A DNA stretch of 64,000 nucleotides, from the NCBI GenBank assembly GCA_033782935.1, contig JAWQEG010000082.1, positions 1,364,001-1,428,000 on the forward strand. The letters are read 5' to 3'. The position numbers and the translations under genes were made by a program. The notes under the pieces are model-generated. The model was given only the letters and a program-made list of their open reading frames with translations, did no database searches and was not told the origin of the DNA. The DNA is from Petrolisthes cinctipes. Its lineage: Eukaryota; Arthropoda; Malacostraca; Decapoda; Porcellanidae. How positions within the stretch are numbered: position 1 is the stretch's first letter; each line of letters starts with the position of its first letter. Positions 45,415 to 56,361 of this stretch are shown in pieces.

Positions 45415-47742
45415 GTGCTAGAATATTTTCAAAATATAGGCTAAAAACATGCTAAAAATCGATGTTTTAGGTGCCATAAAGTCGATATCTCAAATTCAGT
45501 TCCAAAATACCCGAAAATTCGATATTTAGGGGTCCCAGAAGCGATCTGTGCATGCCTACTCCGTGTTAGAGTATTTTCAAAATACATGCTCAAAACATAC
45601 TGAAAATCGATCTTTTAGGTGCACAAAAGTCGATATGTGCATGCATCTTCAGTACCCGTTTATATCTCAAATTCAGACTCAAAACACCCGAAAATTCAAT
45701 ATATTGGGGTCCCAGAAGCAATCTGTACATGCCTACTCAGTGTTAGAGTATTTTCAAAATACAGGCCCAAAACATGCTGAAAATCGATATTTTTGGTGCC
45801 CAAAGTCAATATGTGCATGTATCTTCTGTACCCGTTTATATCTCAAATTCAAGCTCAAAACACCCGAAAATTCAATATTTTGGGGTCCCAGAAGCAATCT
45901 GTACATGCCTACTCAGTGCTAGAATATTTTCAAAATATAGGCTAAAAACATGCTAAAAATCGATCTTTTAGGTGCCAAAAAGTCGATATCTCAAATTCAG
46001 TCCCAAAACACCCGAAAATTCGATATTTAGGGGTCCCAGAAGCGATCTGTACATGCCTACTCCGTGTTAGAGTATTTTCAAAATACATGCTCAAAACATA
46101 CTGAAAATCGATCTTTTAGGTGCACAAAAGTCGATATGTGCATGCATCTTCAGTACCCGTTTATATCTCAAATTCAGGCTCAAAACACCCCAAAATTCAA
46201 TATTTTGGGGTCCCAGAAGCAATCTGTACATGCCTACTCAGTGTTAGAGTATTTTCAAAATACAGGCCCAAAACATGCTGAAAATCGATATTTTAGATGC
46301 CCAAAGTCAATATGTGCATGTATCTTCTGTACCCGTTTATATATCAAATTCAGGCTCAAAACACCCGAAAATTCAATATTTTGGGGTCCCAGAAGCAATC
46401 TGTACATGCCTACTCAGTGCTAGAATATTTTCAAAATATAGGCTAAAAACATGCTAAAAATCGATATTATAGGTGCCAAAAAATCTATATCTCAAATTCA
46501 GTCCCATAACACCCGAAAATTCGATATTTAGAGGTCCCAGAAGGTATCTGTACATGCCTACTCCGTGTTAGAGTATTTTCAAAATACAGGCCAAAAACAT
46601 ACTGAAAATCGATCTTTTAGGTGCACAAAAGTCGATATGTGCATGCATCTTCTGTACCCGTTTATATCTCAAATTCTGGCCCTAAACACCCGAAAATTCG
46701 ATATTTTGGGGTCCCAGATGCGATCTGTACATGCCTACTCCGTGTTAGAGTATTTTCAAAATTCAGGCCCAAAACATGCTGAAAATCGATATTTTTGGTG
46801 CCCAAATTCAATATGTGCATGTATCTTCTGTACCCGTTTATATCTCAAATTCAGGCTCAAAACACCCGAAAAGTCAATATTTTGGGGTCCCAGAAGCAAT
46901 CGGTACATGCCTAATCAGTGCTAGAATATTTTCAAAATATAGGCTAAAAACATGCTAAAAATCGACATTTTAGGTGCCAAAAAATCGATATCTTAAATTC
47001 AGTCCCAAAACACCCGAAAATTCGATATTTAGAGGACCCAGAAGGTATCTGTACATGCCTACTCCGTGTTAGAGTATTTTCAAAATACAGGCCCAAAACA
47101 TGCTGAAAATCGATATTTTTGGTGCCTAAAGTCAATATGTGCATGTATCTTCTGTACCCGTTTATATCTCAAATTCAGGCTCAAAACACCCGAAAATTCA
47201 ATATTTTTTGGTCCCAGAAGCAATCTGTACATGCCTACTCAGTGCTAGAATATTTTCAAAATATAGGCTAAAAACATGCTATAAATCGATTTTTTAGGTG
47301 CCAAAAAGTCGATATCTCAAATTCAGTCCCAAAACACCCGAAAATTCGATATTTAGGGGTCCCAGAAGCGATCTGTACATGCCTACTCCGTGTTAGAGTA
47401 TTTTCAAAATACATGCTCAAAACATACTGAAAATCGATCTTTTAGGTGCACAAAAGTCGATATGTGCAAGCATCTTCAGTACCCGTTTATATCTCAAATT
47501 CAGGCTCAAAACACCCGAAAATTCAATATTTTGGGGTCCCAGAAGCAATCTGTACATGCCTACTCAGTGTTAGAGTATTTTCAAAATACAGGCCAAAAAC
47601 ATGCTGAAAATCGATATTTTAGATGCCCAAAGTCAATATGTGCATGTATCTTCTGTACCCGTTTATATATCAAATTCAGGCTCAAAACACCCGAAAATTC
47701 AATATTTTGGGGTCCCAGAAGCAATCTGTACATGCCTACACA
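45415..47742 (+). repeat. 2.33 kb tandem duplication, copy 2
   Basis: Monomer starts: C1 45,415, A1 45,563, B 45,740, C1 45,916, A1 46,064, B1 46,241, C2 46,417, A2 46,565, B2 46,742, C2 46,918, B 47,066, C1 47,242, A1 47,390, B1 47,567. The order and rare markers match copy 1 at 2,327 bp before its one-base deletion and 2,328 bp after it. Small differences include 'aattcaagctc' near 45,846 and 'gtgcaagcatc' near 47,466. The order departs from copy 1 at 47,743, where a C2 stands in place of C1. Confidence 0.9.
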
Positions 47743-48390
47743 GTGCTAGAATATTTTCAAAATATAGGCTAAAAACATGCTAAAAATCGATATTATAGGT
47801 GCCAAAAAATCTTTATCTCAAATTCAGTCCCATAACATCCGAAAATTCGATATTTAGAGGTCCCAGAAAGTATCTGTACATGCCTACTCCGTGTTAGAGT
47901 ATTTTCAAAATACAGGCCAAAAACATACTGAAAATCGATCTTTTAGGTGCCCAAAAGTCGGTATGTGAATGCATCTTCTGTACCCGTTTATATCTCAAAT
48001 TCTGGCCCTAAAAACCCGAAAATTCGATATTTTGGGGTCCCAGAAGCGATCTGTACATGCCTACTCCGTTTAGAGTATTTTCAAAATTCAGGCCCAAAAC
48101 ATGCTGAAAATCGATATTTTTGGTGCCCAAATTCAATATGTGCATGTATCTTCTGTACCCGTTTATATCTCAAATTCAGGCTCAAAACACCCGAAAAGTC
48201 AATATTTTGGGGTCCCAGAAGCAATCTGTACATGCCTACTCAGTGCTAGAATATTTTCAAAATATAGGCTAAAAACATGCTAAAAATCGACATTTTAGGT
48301 GCCAAAAAATCGATATCTCAAATTCAGTCCCAAAACACCCGAAAATTCGATATTTAGAGGACCCAGAAGGTATCTGTACATGCCTACTCC

Positions 48391-48538
48391 GTGTTAGAGT
48401 ATTTTCAAAATACAGGCCCAAAACATGCTGAACATCGATATTTTTGGTGCCAAAAAGTCGATATCTCAAATTCAGTCCCAAAACACCCGAAAATTCGATA
48501 TTTAGGGGTCCCAGAAGCGATCTGTACATGCCTACTCC
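48391..48538 (+). repeat. Hybrid short monomer (B2 front, C1 rear)
   Basis: A B-type front ('caggcccaaaacatgctg', 'tttttggtgcc') passes directly into C1 sequence ('aaaaagtcgatat', 'ctcaaattcagtccc'), giving 148 bp. With the A2' hybrid at 10,894 and the A1 hybrid at 13,576, the C-type deletion now appears on three different long-monomer fronts, each switching within a few tens of bases before the deletion junction. Confidence 0.8.
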
Positions 48539-51368
48539 GTGTTAGAGTATTTTCAAAATACATGCTCAAAACATACTGAAAATCGATCTTTTAGGTGCAC
48601 AAAAGTCGATATGTGCATGCATCTTCAGTACCCGTTTATATCTCAAATTCAGGCTCAAAACACCCGAAAATTCAATATTTTGGGGTCCCAGAAGCAATCT
48701 GTACATGCCTACTCAGTGTTAGAGTATTTTCAAAATTCAGGCCAAAAACATGCTGAAAATCGATATTTTAGATGCCCAAAGTCAATATGTGCATGTATCT
48801 TCTGTACCCGTTTATATATCAAATTCAGGCTCAAAACACCCGAAAATTCAATATTTTGGGGTCCCAGAAGCAATCTGTACGTGCCTACACAGTGCTAGAA
48901 TATTTTCAAAATATAGGCTAAAAACATGCTAAAAATCGATATTATAGGTGCCAAAAAGTCGATATCTCAAATTCAGTCCCATAACACCCGAAAATTCGAT
49001 ATTTAGAGGTCCCAGAAAGTATCTGTACATGCCTACTCCGTGTTAGAGTATTTTCAAAATACAGGCCAAAAACATACTGAAAATCGATCTTTTAGGTGCC
49101 CAAAAGTCGGTATGTGCATGCATCTTCTGTACCCGTTTATATCTCAAATTCTGGCCCTAAAAACCCGAAAATTCGATATTTTGGGGTCCCAGAAGCGATC
49201 TGTACATGCCTACTCCGTGTTAGAGTATTTTCAAAATTCAGGCCCAAAACATGCTGAAAATCGATATTTTTGGTGCCCAAAGTCAATATGTGCATGTATC
49301 TTCTGTACCCGTTTATATCTCAAATTCAGGCTCAAAACACCCGAAAATTCAATATTTTGGGGTCCCAGAAGCAATCTGTACATGCCTACTCAGTGCTAGA
49401 ATATTTTCAAAATATAGGCTAAAAACATGCTAAAAATCGACATTTTAGGTGCCAAAAAATCGATATCTCAAATTCAGTCCCAAAACATCCGAAAATTCGA
49501 TATTTAAAGGACCCAGAAGGTATCTGTACATGCCTACTCCGTGTTAGAGTATTTTTCAAAATACAGGCCCAAAACATGCTGAAAATCGATATTTTTGGTG
49601 CCCAAAGTCAATATGTGCATGTATCTTCTGTACCCGTTTATATCTCAAATTCAGGCTCAAAACACCCGAAAATTCAATATTTTGGGGTCCCAGAAGCAAT
49701 CTGTACATGCCTACTCAGTGCTAGAATATTTTCAAAATATAGGCTAAAAAAATGCTAAAAATCGATATTATAGGTGCCAAAAAATCTATATCTCAAATTC
49801 AGTCCCATAACACCCGAAAATTCGATATTTAGAGGTCCCAGAAGGTATCTGTACATAACTACTCCGTGTTAGAGTATTTTCAAAATACAGGCCAAAAACA
49901 TACTGAAAATCGATCTTTTAGGTGCCCAAAAGTCAATATGTGCATACATCTACTGTACCCGTTTATATCTCAAATTCTGGCCCTAAACACCCGAAAATTC
50001 GATATTTTGGGGTCCCAGAAGCGATCTGTACATGCCTACTCCGTGTTAGAGTATTTTCAAAATTCAGGCCAAAACATGCTGAAAATCGATATTTTTGTTG
50101 CCCAAAGTCAATATGTGCATGTATCTTCTGTACCCGTTTATATCTCAAATTCAGGCTCAAAACACCCGAAAATTCAATATTTTGGGGTCCCAGAAGCAAT
50201 CTGTACATGCCTACTCAATGCTAGAATATTTTCAAAATAAAGGCTAAAAACATGCTAAAAATCGATCTTTTAGGTGCCAAAAAGTCGATATCTCAAATTC
50301 AGTCCCAAAACACCCGAAAATTCGATATTTAGGGGTCCCAGAAGCGATCTGTACATGCCTAATCCGTGTTAGAGTATTTTCAAAATACATGCTCAAAACA
50401 TACTGAAAATCGATCTTTTAGGTGCACAAAAGTCGATATGTGCATGCATCTTCAGTACCCGTTTATATCTCAAATTCAGGCTCAAAACACCCGAAAATTC
50501 AATATTTTGGGGTCCCAGAAGCAATCTGTACATGCCTACTCAGTACTAGAATATTTTCAAAATATAGGCGAAAAACATGCTAAAAATCGATCTTTTAGGT
50601 GCCAAAAAGTCGATATCTCAAATTCAGTCTCAAAACACCCGAAAATTCGATATTTAGGGGTCCCAGAAGCGATCTGTACATGCCTACTCCGTGTTAGAGT
50701 ATTTTCAAAATACATGCTCAAAACATACTGAAAATCGATCTGTTAGGTGCACAAATGTCGATATGTGCATGCATCTTCAGTACCCGTTTATATCTCAAAT
50801 TCAGGCTCAAAACACCCGAAAATTCAATATTTTGGGGTCCCAGAAACAATCTGTACATGCCTACTCAGTGTTAGAGTATTTTCAAAATACAGGCCCAAAA
50901 CATGCTGAAAATCGATATTTTAGATGCCCAAAGTCAATATGTGCATGTATCTTCTGTACCCGTTTATATCTCAAATTCAGGCTCAAAACACCCGAAAATT
51001 TAATATTTTGGGGTCCCAGAAGCAATCTGTACATGCCTACACATTGCTAGAATATTTTCAAAATATAGGCTAAAAACATGCTAAAAATCGACATTTTAGG
51101 TGCCAAAAAATCGATATCTCAAATTCAGTCCCAAAACACCCTAAAATTCGATATTTAGAGGTCCCAGAAGGTATCTGTACATGTCTACTCCGTGTTAGAG
51201 TATTTTCAAAATACAGGCCAAAAACATACTGAAAATCGATCTTTTAGGTGCCCAAAAGTCGATATGTGCATGCATCTTCTGTACCCGTTTATATCTCAAA
51301 TTCTGGCCCTAAACACCCAAAAATTCGATATTTTGGGGTCCCAGAAGCGATCTGTACATGTCTACTCC
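48539..51368 (+). repeat. Duplicated 2.8 kb segment, first copy (partner 9.3 kb away)
   Basis: This segment matches 57,837-60,667 at an offset of 9,298 bp, rising to 9,299 after the one-base loss near 50,070. Shared rare markers are 'gtcggtatgtgcatg' and 'ccctaaaaacccg' in A2, 'gagtatttttcaaaat' in the B after C2, 'ctaaaaaaatgct' in the next C2, 'gcatctactgtaccc' region of A2 near 49,950, 'tttttgttgccc' in B2, 'cagtactagaat' and 'ataggcgaaaaac' in C1, and 'cgatctgttagg' with 'caaatgtcgat' in A1. Confidence 0.86.
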
Positions 51369-51499
51369 GTGTTAGAGTATTTTCAAAATTCAGACCCAAA
51401 ACATGCTGAAAATCGATCTTTTAGGTGCACAAAAGTCGATATGTGCATGCATCTTCAGTACCCGTTTATATCTCAAATTCAGGCTCAAAACACCCGAAA

Positions 51500-51516
51500 A
51501 TTCGATATTTTCGGGT
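51500..51516 (+). other. Best CENP-B-box-like 17-mer
   Basis: ATTCGATATTTTCGGGT matches 8 of the 9 fixed positions of the published CENP-B box core NTTCGNNNNANNCGGGN; the one mismatch is T for A at position 10. A second identical copy is at 52,001-52,017. Ordinary A2 and C monomers have GGGG instead of CGGG here (for example 1,676-1,692) and match 7 of 9. The pattern could be chance in a short AT-rich repeat, so this is only a candidate site. Confidence 0.35.
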
Positions 51517-52695
51517 CCCAGAAGCGATCTGTACATGCCTACTCAATGCTAGAATATTTTCAAAATATAGGCTAAAAACATGCTAAAAATCGATCTTTTA
51601 GGTGCCAAAAAGTAGATATCTCAAATTCAGTCCCAAAACACCCGAAAATTCGATATTTAGGGGTCCCAGAAGCGATCTGTACATGCCTACTCCGTGTTAG
51701 AGTATTTTCAAAATACATGCTCAAAACACATTGAAAATCGATCTTTTAGGTGCACAAAAGTCGATATGTGCATGCATCTTCAGTACCCGTTTATATCTCA
51801 AATTCAGGCTCAAAACACCCGAAAATTCAATATTTTGGGGTCCCAGAAGCAATCTGTACATGCCTACTCAGTGTTAGAGTATTTTCAAAATACAGGCCCA
51901 AAACATGCTGAAAATCGATATTTTAGATGCCCAAAGTCGATATGTGCATGCATCTTCAGTACCCGTTTATATATCAAATTCAGGCTCAAAACACCCGAAC
52001 ATTCGATATTTTCGGGTCCCAGAAGCGATCTGTACATGCCTACTCAATGCTAGAATATTTTCAAAATATAGGCTAAAAACATGCTAAAAATCGATCTTTT
52101 AGGTGCCAAAAAGTAGATATCTCAAATTCAGTCCCAAAACACCCGAAAATTCGATATTTAGGGGTCCCAGAAGCGATCTGTACATGCCTACTCCGTGTTA
52201 GAGTATTTTCAAAATACATGCTCAAAACACATTGAAAATCGATCTTTTAGGTGCACAAAAGTCGATATGTGCATGCATCTTCAGTACCCGTTTATATCTC
52301 AAATTCAGGCTCAAAACACCCGAAAATTCAATATTTTGGGGTCCCAGAAGCAATCTGTACATGCCTACTCAGTGTTAGAGTATTTTCAAAATACAGGCCC
52401 AAAACATGATGAAAATCGATATTTTAGATGCCCAAAGTCAATATGTGCATGTATCTTCTGTACCCGTTTATATCTCAAATTCAGGCTCAAAACACCCGAA
52501 AATTCAATATTTTGGGGTCCCAGAAGCAATCTGTACATGCCTACGCAGTGCTAGAATATTTTCAAAATATAGGCTAAAAACATGCTAAAAATCGACATTT
52601 TAGGTGCCAAAAAATCGATATCTCAAATTCAGTCCCAAAACACCCGAAAATTCGATATTTAGAGGTCCCAGAAGGTATCTGTACATGCCTACTCC

Positions 52696-55600
52696 GTGTT
52701 AGAGTATTTTCAAAATACAGGCCAAAAACATACTGAAAATCGATCTTTTAGGTGCCCAAAAGTCGATATGTGCATGCATCTTCTGTACCCGTTTATATCT
52801 CAAATTCTGGCCCTAAACACCCGAAAATTCGATATTTTGGGGTCCCAGAAGCGATCTGTACATGCCTACTCCGTGTTAGAGTATTTTCAAAATTCAGGCC
52901 CAAAACATGCTGAAAATCGATATTTTTGGTGCCCAAAGTCAATATGTGCATGTATCTTCTGTACCCGTTTATATCTCAAATTCAGGCTCAAAACACCCGA
53001 AAATTCAATATTCTGGGGTCCCAGAAGCAATCTGTACAGTGCTAGAATATTTTCAAAATATAGGCTAAAAACATGCTAAAAATCGATCTTTTAGGTGCCA
53101 AAAAGTCGATATCTCAAATTCAGTCCCAAAACACCCGAAAATTCGATATTTATGGGTCCCAGAAGCGATCTGTACATGCCTACTCCGTGTTAGAGTATTT
53201 TCAAAATACATGCTCAAAACATACTGAAAATCGATCTTTTAGGTGCACAAAAGTCGATATGTGCATGCATCTTCAGTACCCGTTTATATCTCAAATTCAG
53301 GCTCAAAACACCCGAAAATTCGATATTTAGGGGTCCCAGAAGCGATCTGTACATGCCTACTCCGTGTTAGAGTATTTTCAAAATACATGCTCAAAACATA
53401 CTGAAAATCGATCTTTTAGGTGCACAAAAGTCGATATGTGCATGCATCTTCAGTACCTGTTTATATCTCAAATTCAGGCTCAAAACACCCGAAAATTCAA
53501 TATTTTGGGGTCCCAGAAGCAATCTGTACATGCCTACTCCGTGTTAGAGTATTTTCAAAATTCAGGCCCAAAACAAGCTGAAAATCGATATTTTTGGTGC
53601 CCAAATTCAATATGTGCATGTATCTTCTGTACCCGTTTATATCTCAAATTCAGGCTCAAAACACCCGAAAAGTCAATATTTTGGGGTCCCAGAAGCAATC
53701 TGTACATGCCTACTCAGTGATAGAATATTTTCAAAATATAGGCTAAAAACATGCTAAAAATCGACATTTTAGGAGCCAAAAAATCGATATCTCAAATTCA
53801 GTCCCAAAACACCCGAAAATTCGATATTTAGAGGACCCAGAAGGTATCTGTACATGCCTACTCCGTGTTAGAGTATTTTTCAAAATACAGGCCCAAAACA
53901 TGCTGAAAATCGATATTTTTGGTGCCCAAAGTCAATATGTGCATGTATCTTCTGTACCCGTTTATATCTCAAATTCAGGCTCAAAACACCCGAAAATTCA
54001 ATATTTTGGGGTCCCAGAAGCAATCTGTACATGCCTACTCAGTGCTAGAATATTTTCAAAATATAGGCTAAAAAAATGCTAAAAATCGATATTATAGGTG
54101 CCAAAAAATCTATATCTCAAATTCAGTCCCATAACACCCGAAAATTCGATATTTAGAGGTCCCAGAAGGTATCTGTACATGCCTACTCCGTGTTAGAGTA
54201 TTTTCAAAATACAGGCCAAAAACATACTGAAAATCGATCTTTTAGGTGCCCAAAAGTCGATATGTGCATGCATCTTCTGTACCCGTTTATATCTCAAATT
54301 CTGGCCCTAAACACCCGAAAATTCGATATTTTGGGGTCCCAGAAGCGATCTGTACATGCCTACTCCGTGTTAGAGTATTTTCAAAATTCAGGCCCAAAAC
54401 ATGCTGAAAATCGATATTTTTGGTGCCCAAATTCAATATGTGCATGTATCTTCTGTACCCGTTTATATCTCAAATTCAGGCTCAAAACATCCGAAAAGTC
54501 AATATTTTGGGGTCCCAGAAGCAATCTGTACATGCCTACTCAGTGCTAGAATATTTTCAAAATATAGGCTAAAAACATGCTAAAAATCGACATTTTAGGT
54601 GCCAAAAAATCGATATCTCAAATTCAGTCCCAAAACACCCGAAAATTCGATATTTAGAGTACCCAGAAGGTATCTGTACATGCCTACTCCGTGTTAGAGT
54701 ATTTTCAAAATACAGGCCAAAAACATACTGAAAATCGATCTTTTAGGTGCCCAAAAGTCGATATGTGCATGCATCTTCTGTACCCGTTTATATCTCAAAT
54801 TCTGGCCCTAAACACCCGAAAATTCGATATTTTGGGGTCCCAGAAGCGATCTGTACATGCCTACTCCGTGTTAGAGTATTTTCAAAATTCAGGCCCAAAA
54901 CATGCTGAAAATCGATATTTTTGTTGCCCAAAGTCAATATGTGCATGTATCTTCTGTACCCGTTTATATCTCAAATTCAGGCTCAAAACACCCGAAAATT
55001 CAATATTTTGGGGTCCCAGAAGCAATCTGTACATGCCTACTCAGTGATAGAATATTTTCAAAATATAGGCTAAAAACATGCTAAAAATCGACATTTTAGG
55101 AGCCAAAAAATCGATATCTCAAATTCAGTCCCAAAAACACCCGAAAATTTGATATTTAGAGGACCCAGAAGGTATCTGTACATGCCTACTCCGTGTTAGA
55201 GTATTTTTCAAAATACAGGCCCAAAACATGCTGAAAATCGATATTTTTGGTGCCCAAAGTCAATATGTGCATGTATCTTCTGTACCCGTTTATATCTCAA
55301 ATTCAGGCTCAAAACACCCGAAAATTCAATATTTTGGGGTCCCAGAAGCAATCTGTACATGCCTACTCAGTGCTAGAATATTTTCAAAATATAGGCTAAA
55401 AAAATGCTAAAAATCGATATTATAGGTGCCAAAAAATCAATATCTCAAATTCAGTCCCATAACACCCGAAAATTCGATATTTAGAGGTCCCAGAAGGTAT
55501 CTGTACATGCCTACTCCGTGTTAGAGTATTTTCAAAATACAGGCCAAAAACATACTGAAAATCGATCTTTTAGGTGCCCAAAAGTCGATATGTGCATGCA

Positions 55601-56361
55601 TCTTCTGTACCCGTTTATATCTCAAATTCTGGCCCTAAACACCCGAAAATTCGATATTTTGGGGTCCCAGAAGCGATCTGTACATGCCTACTCCGTGTTA
55701 GAGTATTTTCAAAATTCAGGCCCAAAACATGCTGAAAATCGATATTTTTGGTGCCCAAATTCAATATGTGCATGTATCTTCTGTACCCGTTTATATCTCA
55801 AATTCAGGCTCAAAACATCCGAAAAGTCAATATTTTGGGGTCCCAGAAGCAATCTGTACATGCCTACACAGTGCTAGAATATTTTCAAAATATAGGCTAA
55901 AAACATGCTAAAAATCGACATTTTAGGTGCCAAAAAATCGATATCTCAAATTCAGTCCCAAAACACCCGAAAATTCGATATTTAGAGGACCCAGAAGGTA
56001 TCTGTACATGCCTACTCCGTGTTAGAGTATTTTCAAAATACAGGCCAAAAACATACTGAAAATCGATCTTTTAGGTGCCCAAAAGTCGATATGTGCATGC
56101 ATCTTCTGTACCCGTTTATATCTCAAATTCTGGCCCTAAACACCCGAAAATTCGATATTTTGGGGTCCCAGAAGCGATCTGTACATGCCTACTCCGTGTT
56201 AGAGTATTTTCAAAATTCAGGCCCAAAACATGCTGAAAATCGATATTTTTGTTGCCCAAAGTCAATATGTGCATGTATCTTCTGTACCCGTTTATATCTC
56301 AAATTCAGGCTCAAAACACCCGAAAATTCAATATTTTGGGGTCCCAGAAGCAATTTGTACA
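52696..56361 (+). repeat. Block with a 1,328 bp tandem duplication and 7.8 kb partner
   Basis: Monomer starts: A2 52,696, shortened B2 52,873, C1 53,039, A1 53,187, A1 53,364, B2 53,541, C2 53,717, B 53,865, C2 54,042, A2 54,190, B2 54,367, C2 54,543, A2 54,691, B2 54,868, C2 55,044, B 55,193, C2 55,370, A2 55,518, B2 55,695, C2 55,871, A2 56,019, shortened B2 56,196. The order from 53,717 repeats at 55,044, offset 1,327 then 1,328 after an extra A near 55,133. Markers: 'cagtgatagaat', 'ttaggagcc', 'aacatccgaaaagtc'. The span 52,696 to about 55,030 matches 60,491-62,822 at an offset of 7,795. Confidence 0.87.

Larger units (their letters stand above)
47743..52695 (+). repeat. Mosaic block, source or copy of later duplications
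   Basis: Monomer starts: C2 47,743, A2 47,891, B2 48,068 (about), C2 48,243, B2/C1 short hybrid 48,391, A1 48,539, B1 48,716, C2 48,892, A2 49,040, B2 49,217, C2 49,393, B 49,541, C2 49,718, A2 49,866, B2 50,043, C1 50,218, A1 50,366, C1 50,543, A1 50,691, B1 50,868, C2 51,044, A2 51,192, B2/A1 hybrid 51,369, C1 51,546, A1 51,694, B1/A hybrid 51,871, C1 52,047, A1 52,195, B1 52,372, C2 52,548. Two bases are lost at the B2 start near 48,068 ('ctccgtttagag') and one near 50,070 ('aggccaaaacatg'). Confidence 0.87.
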
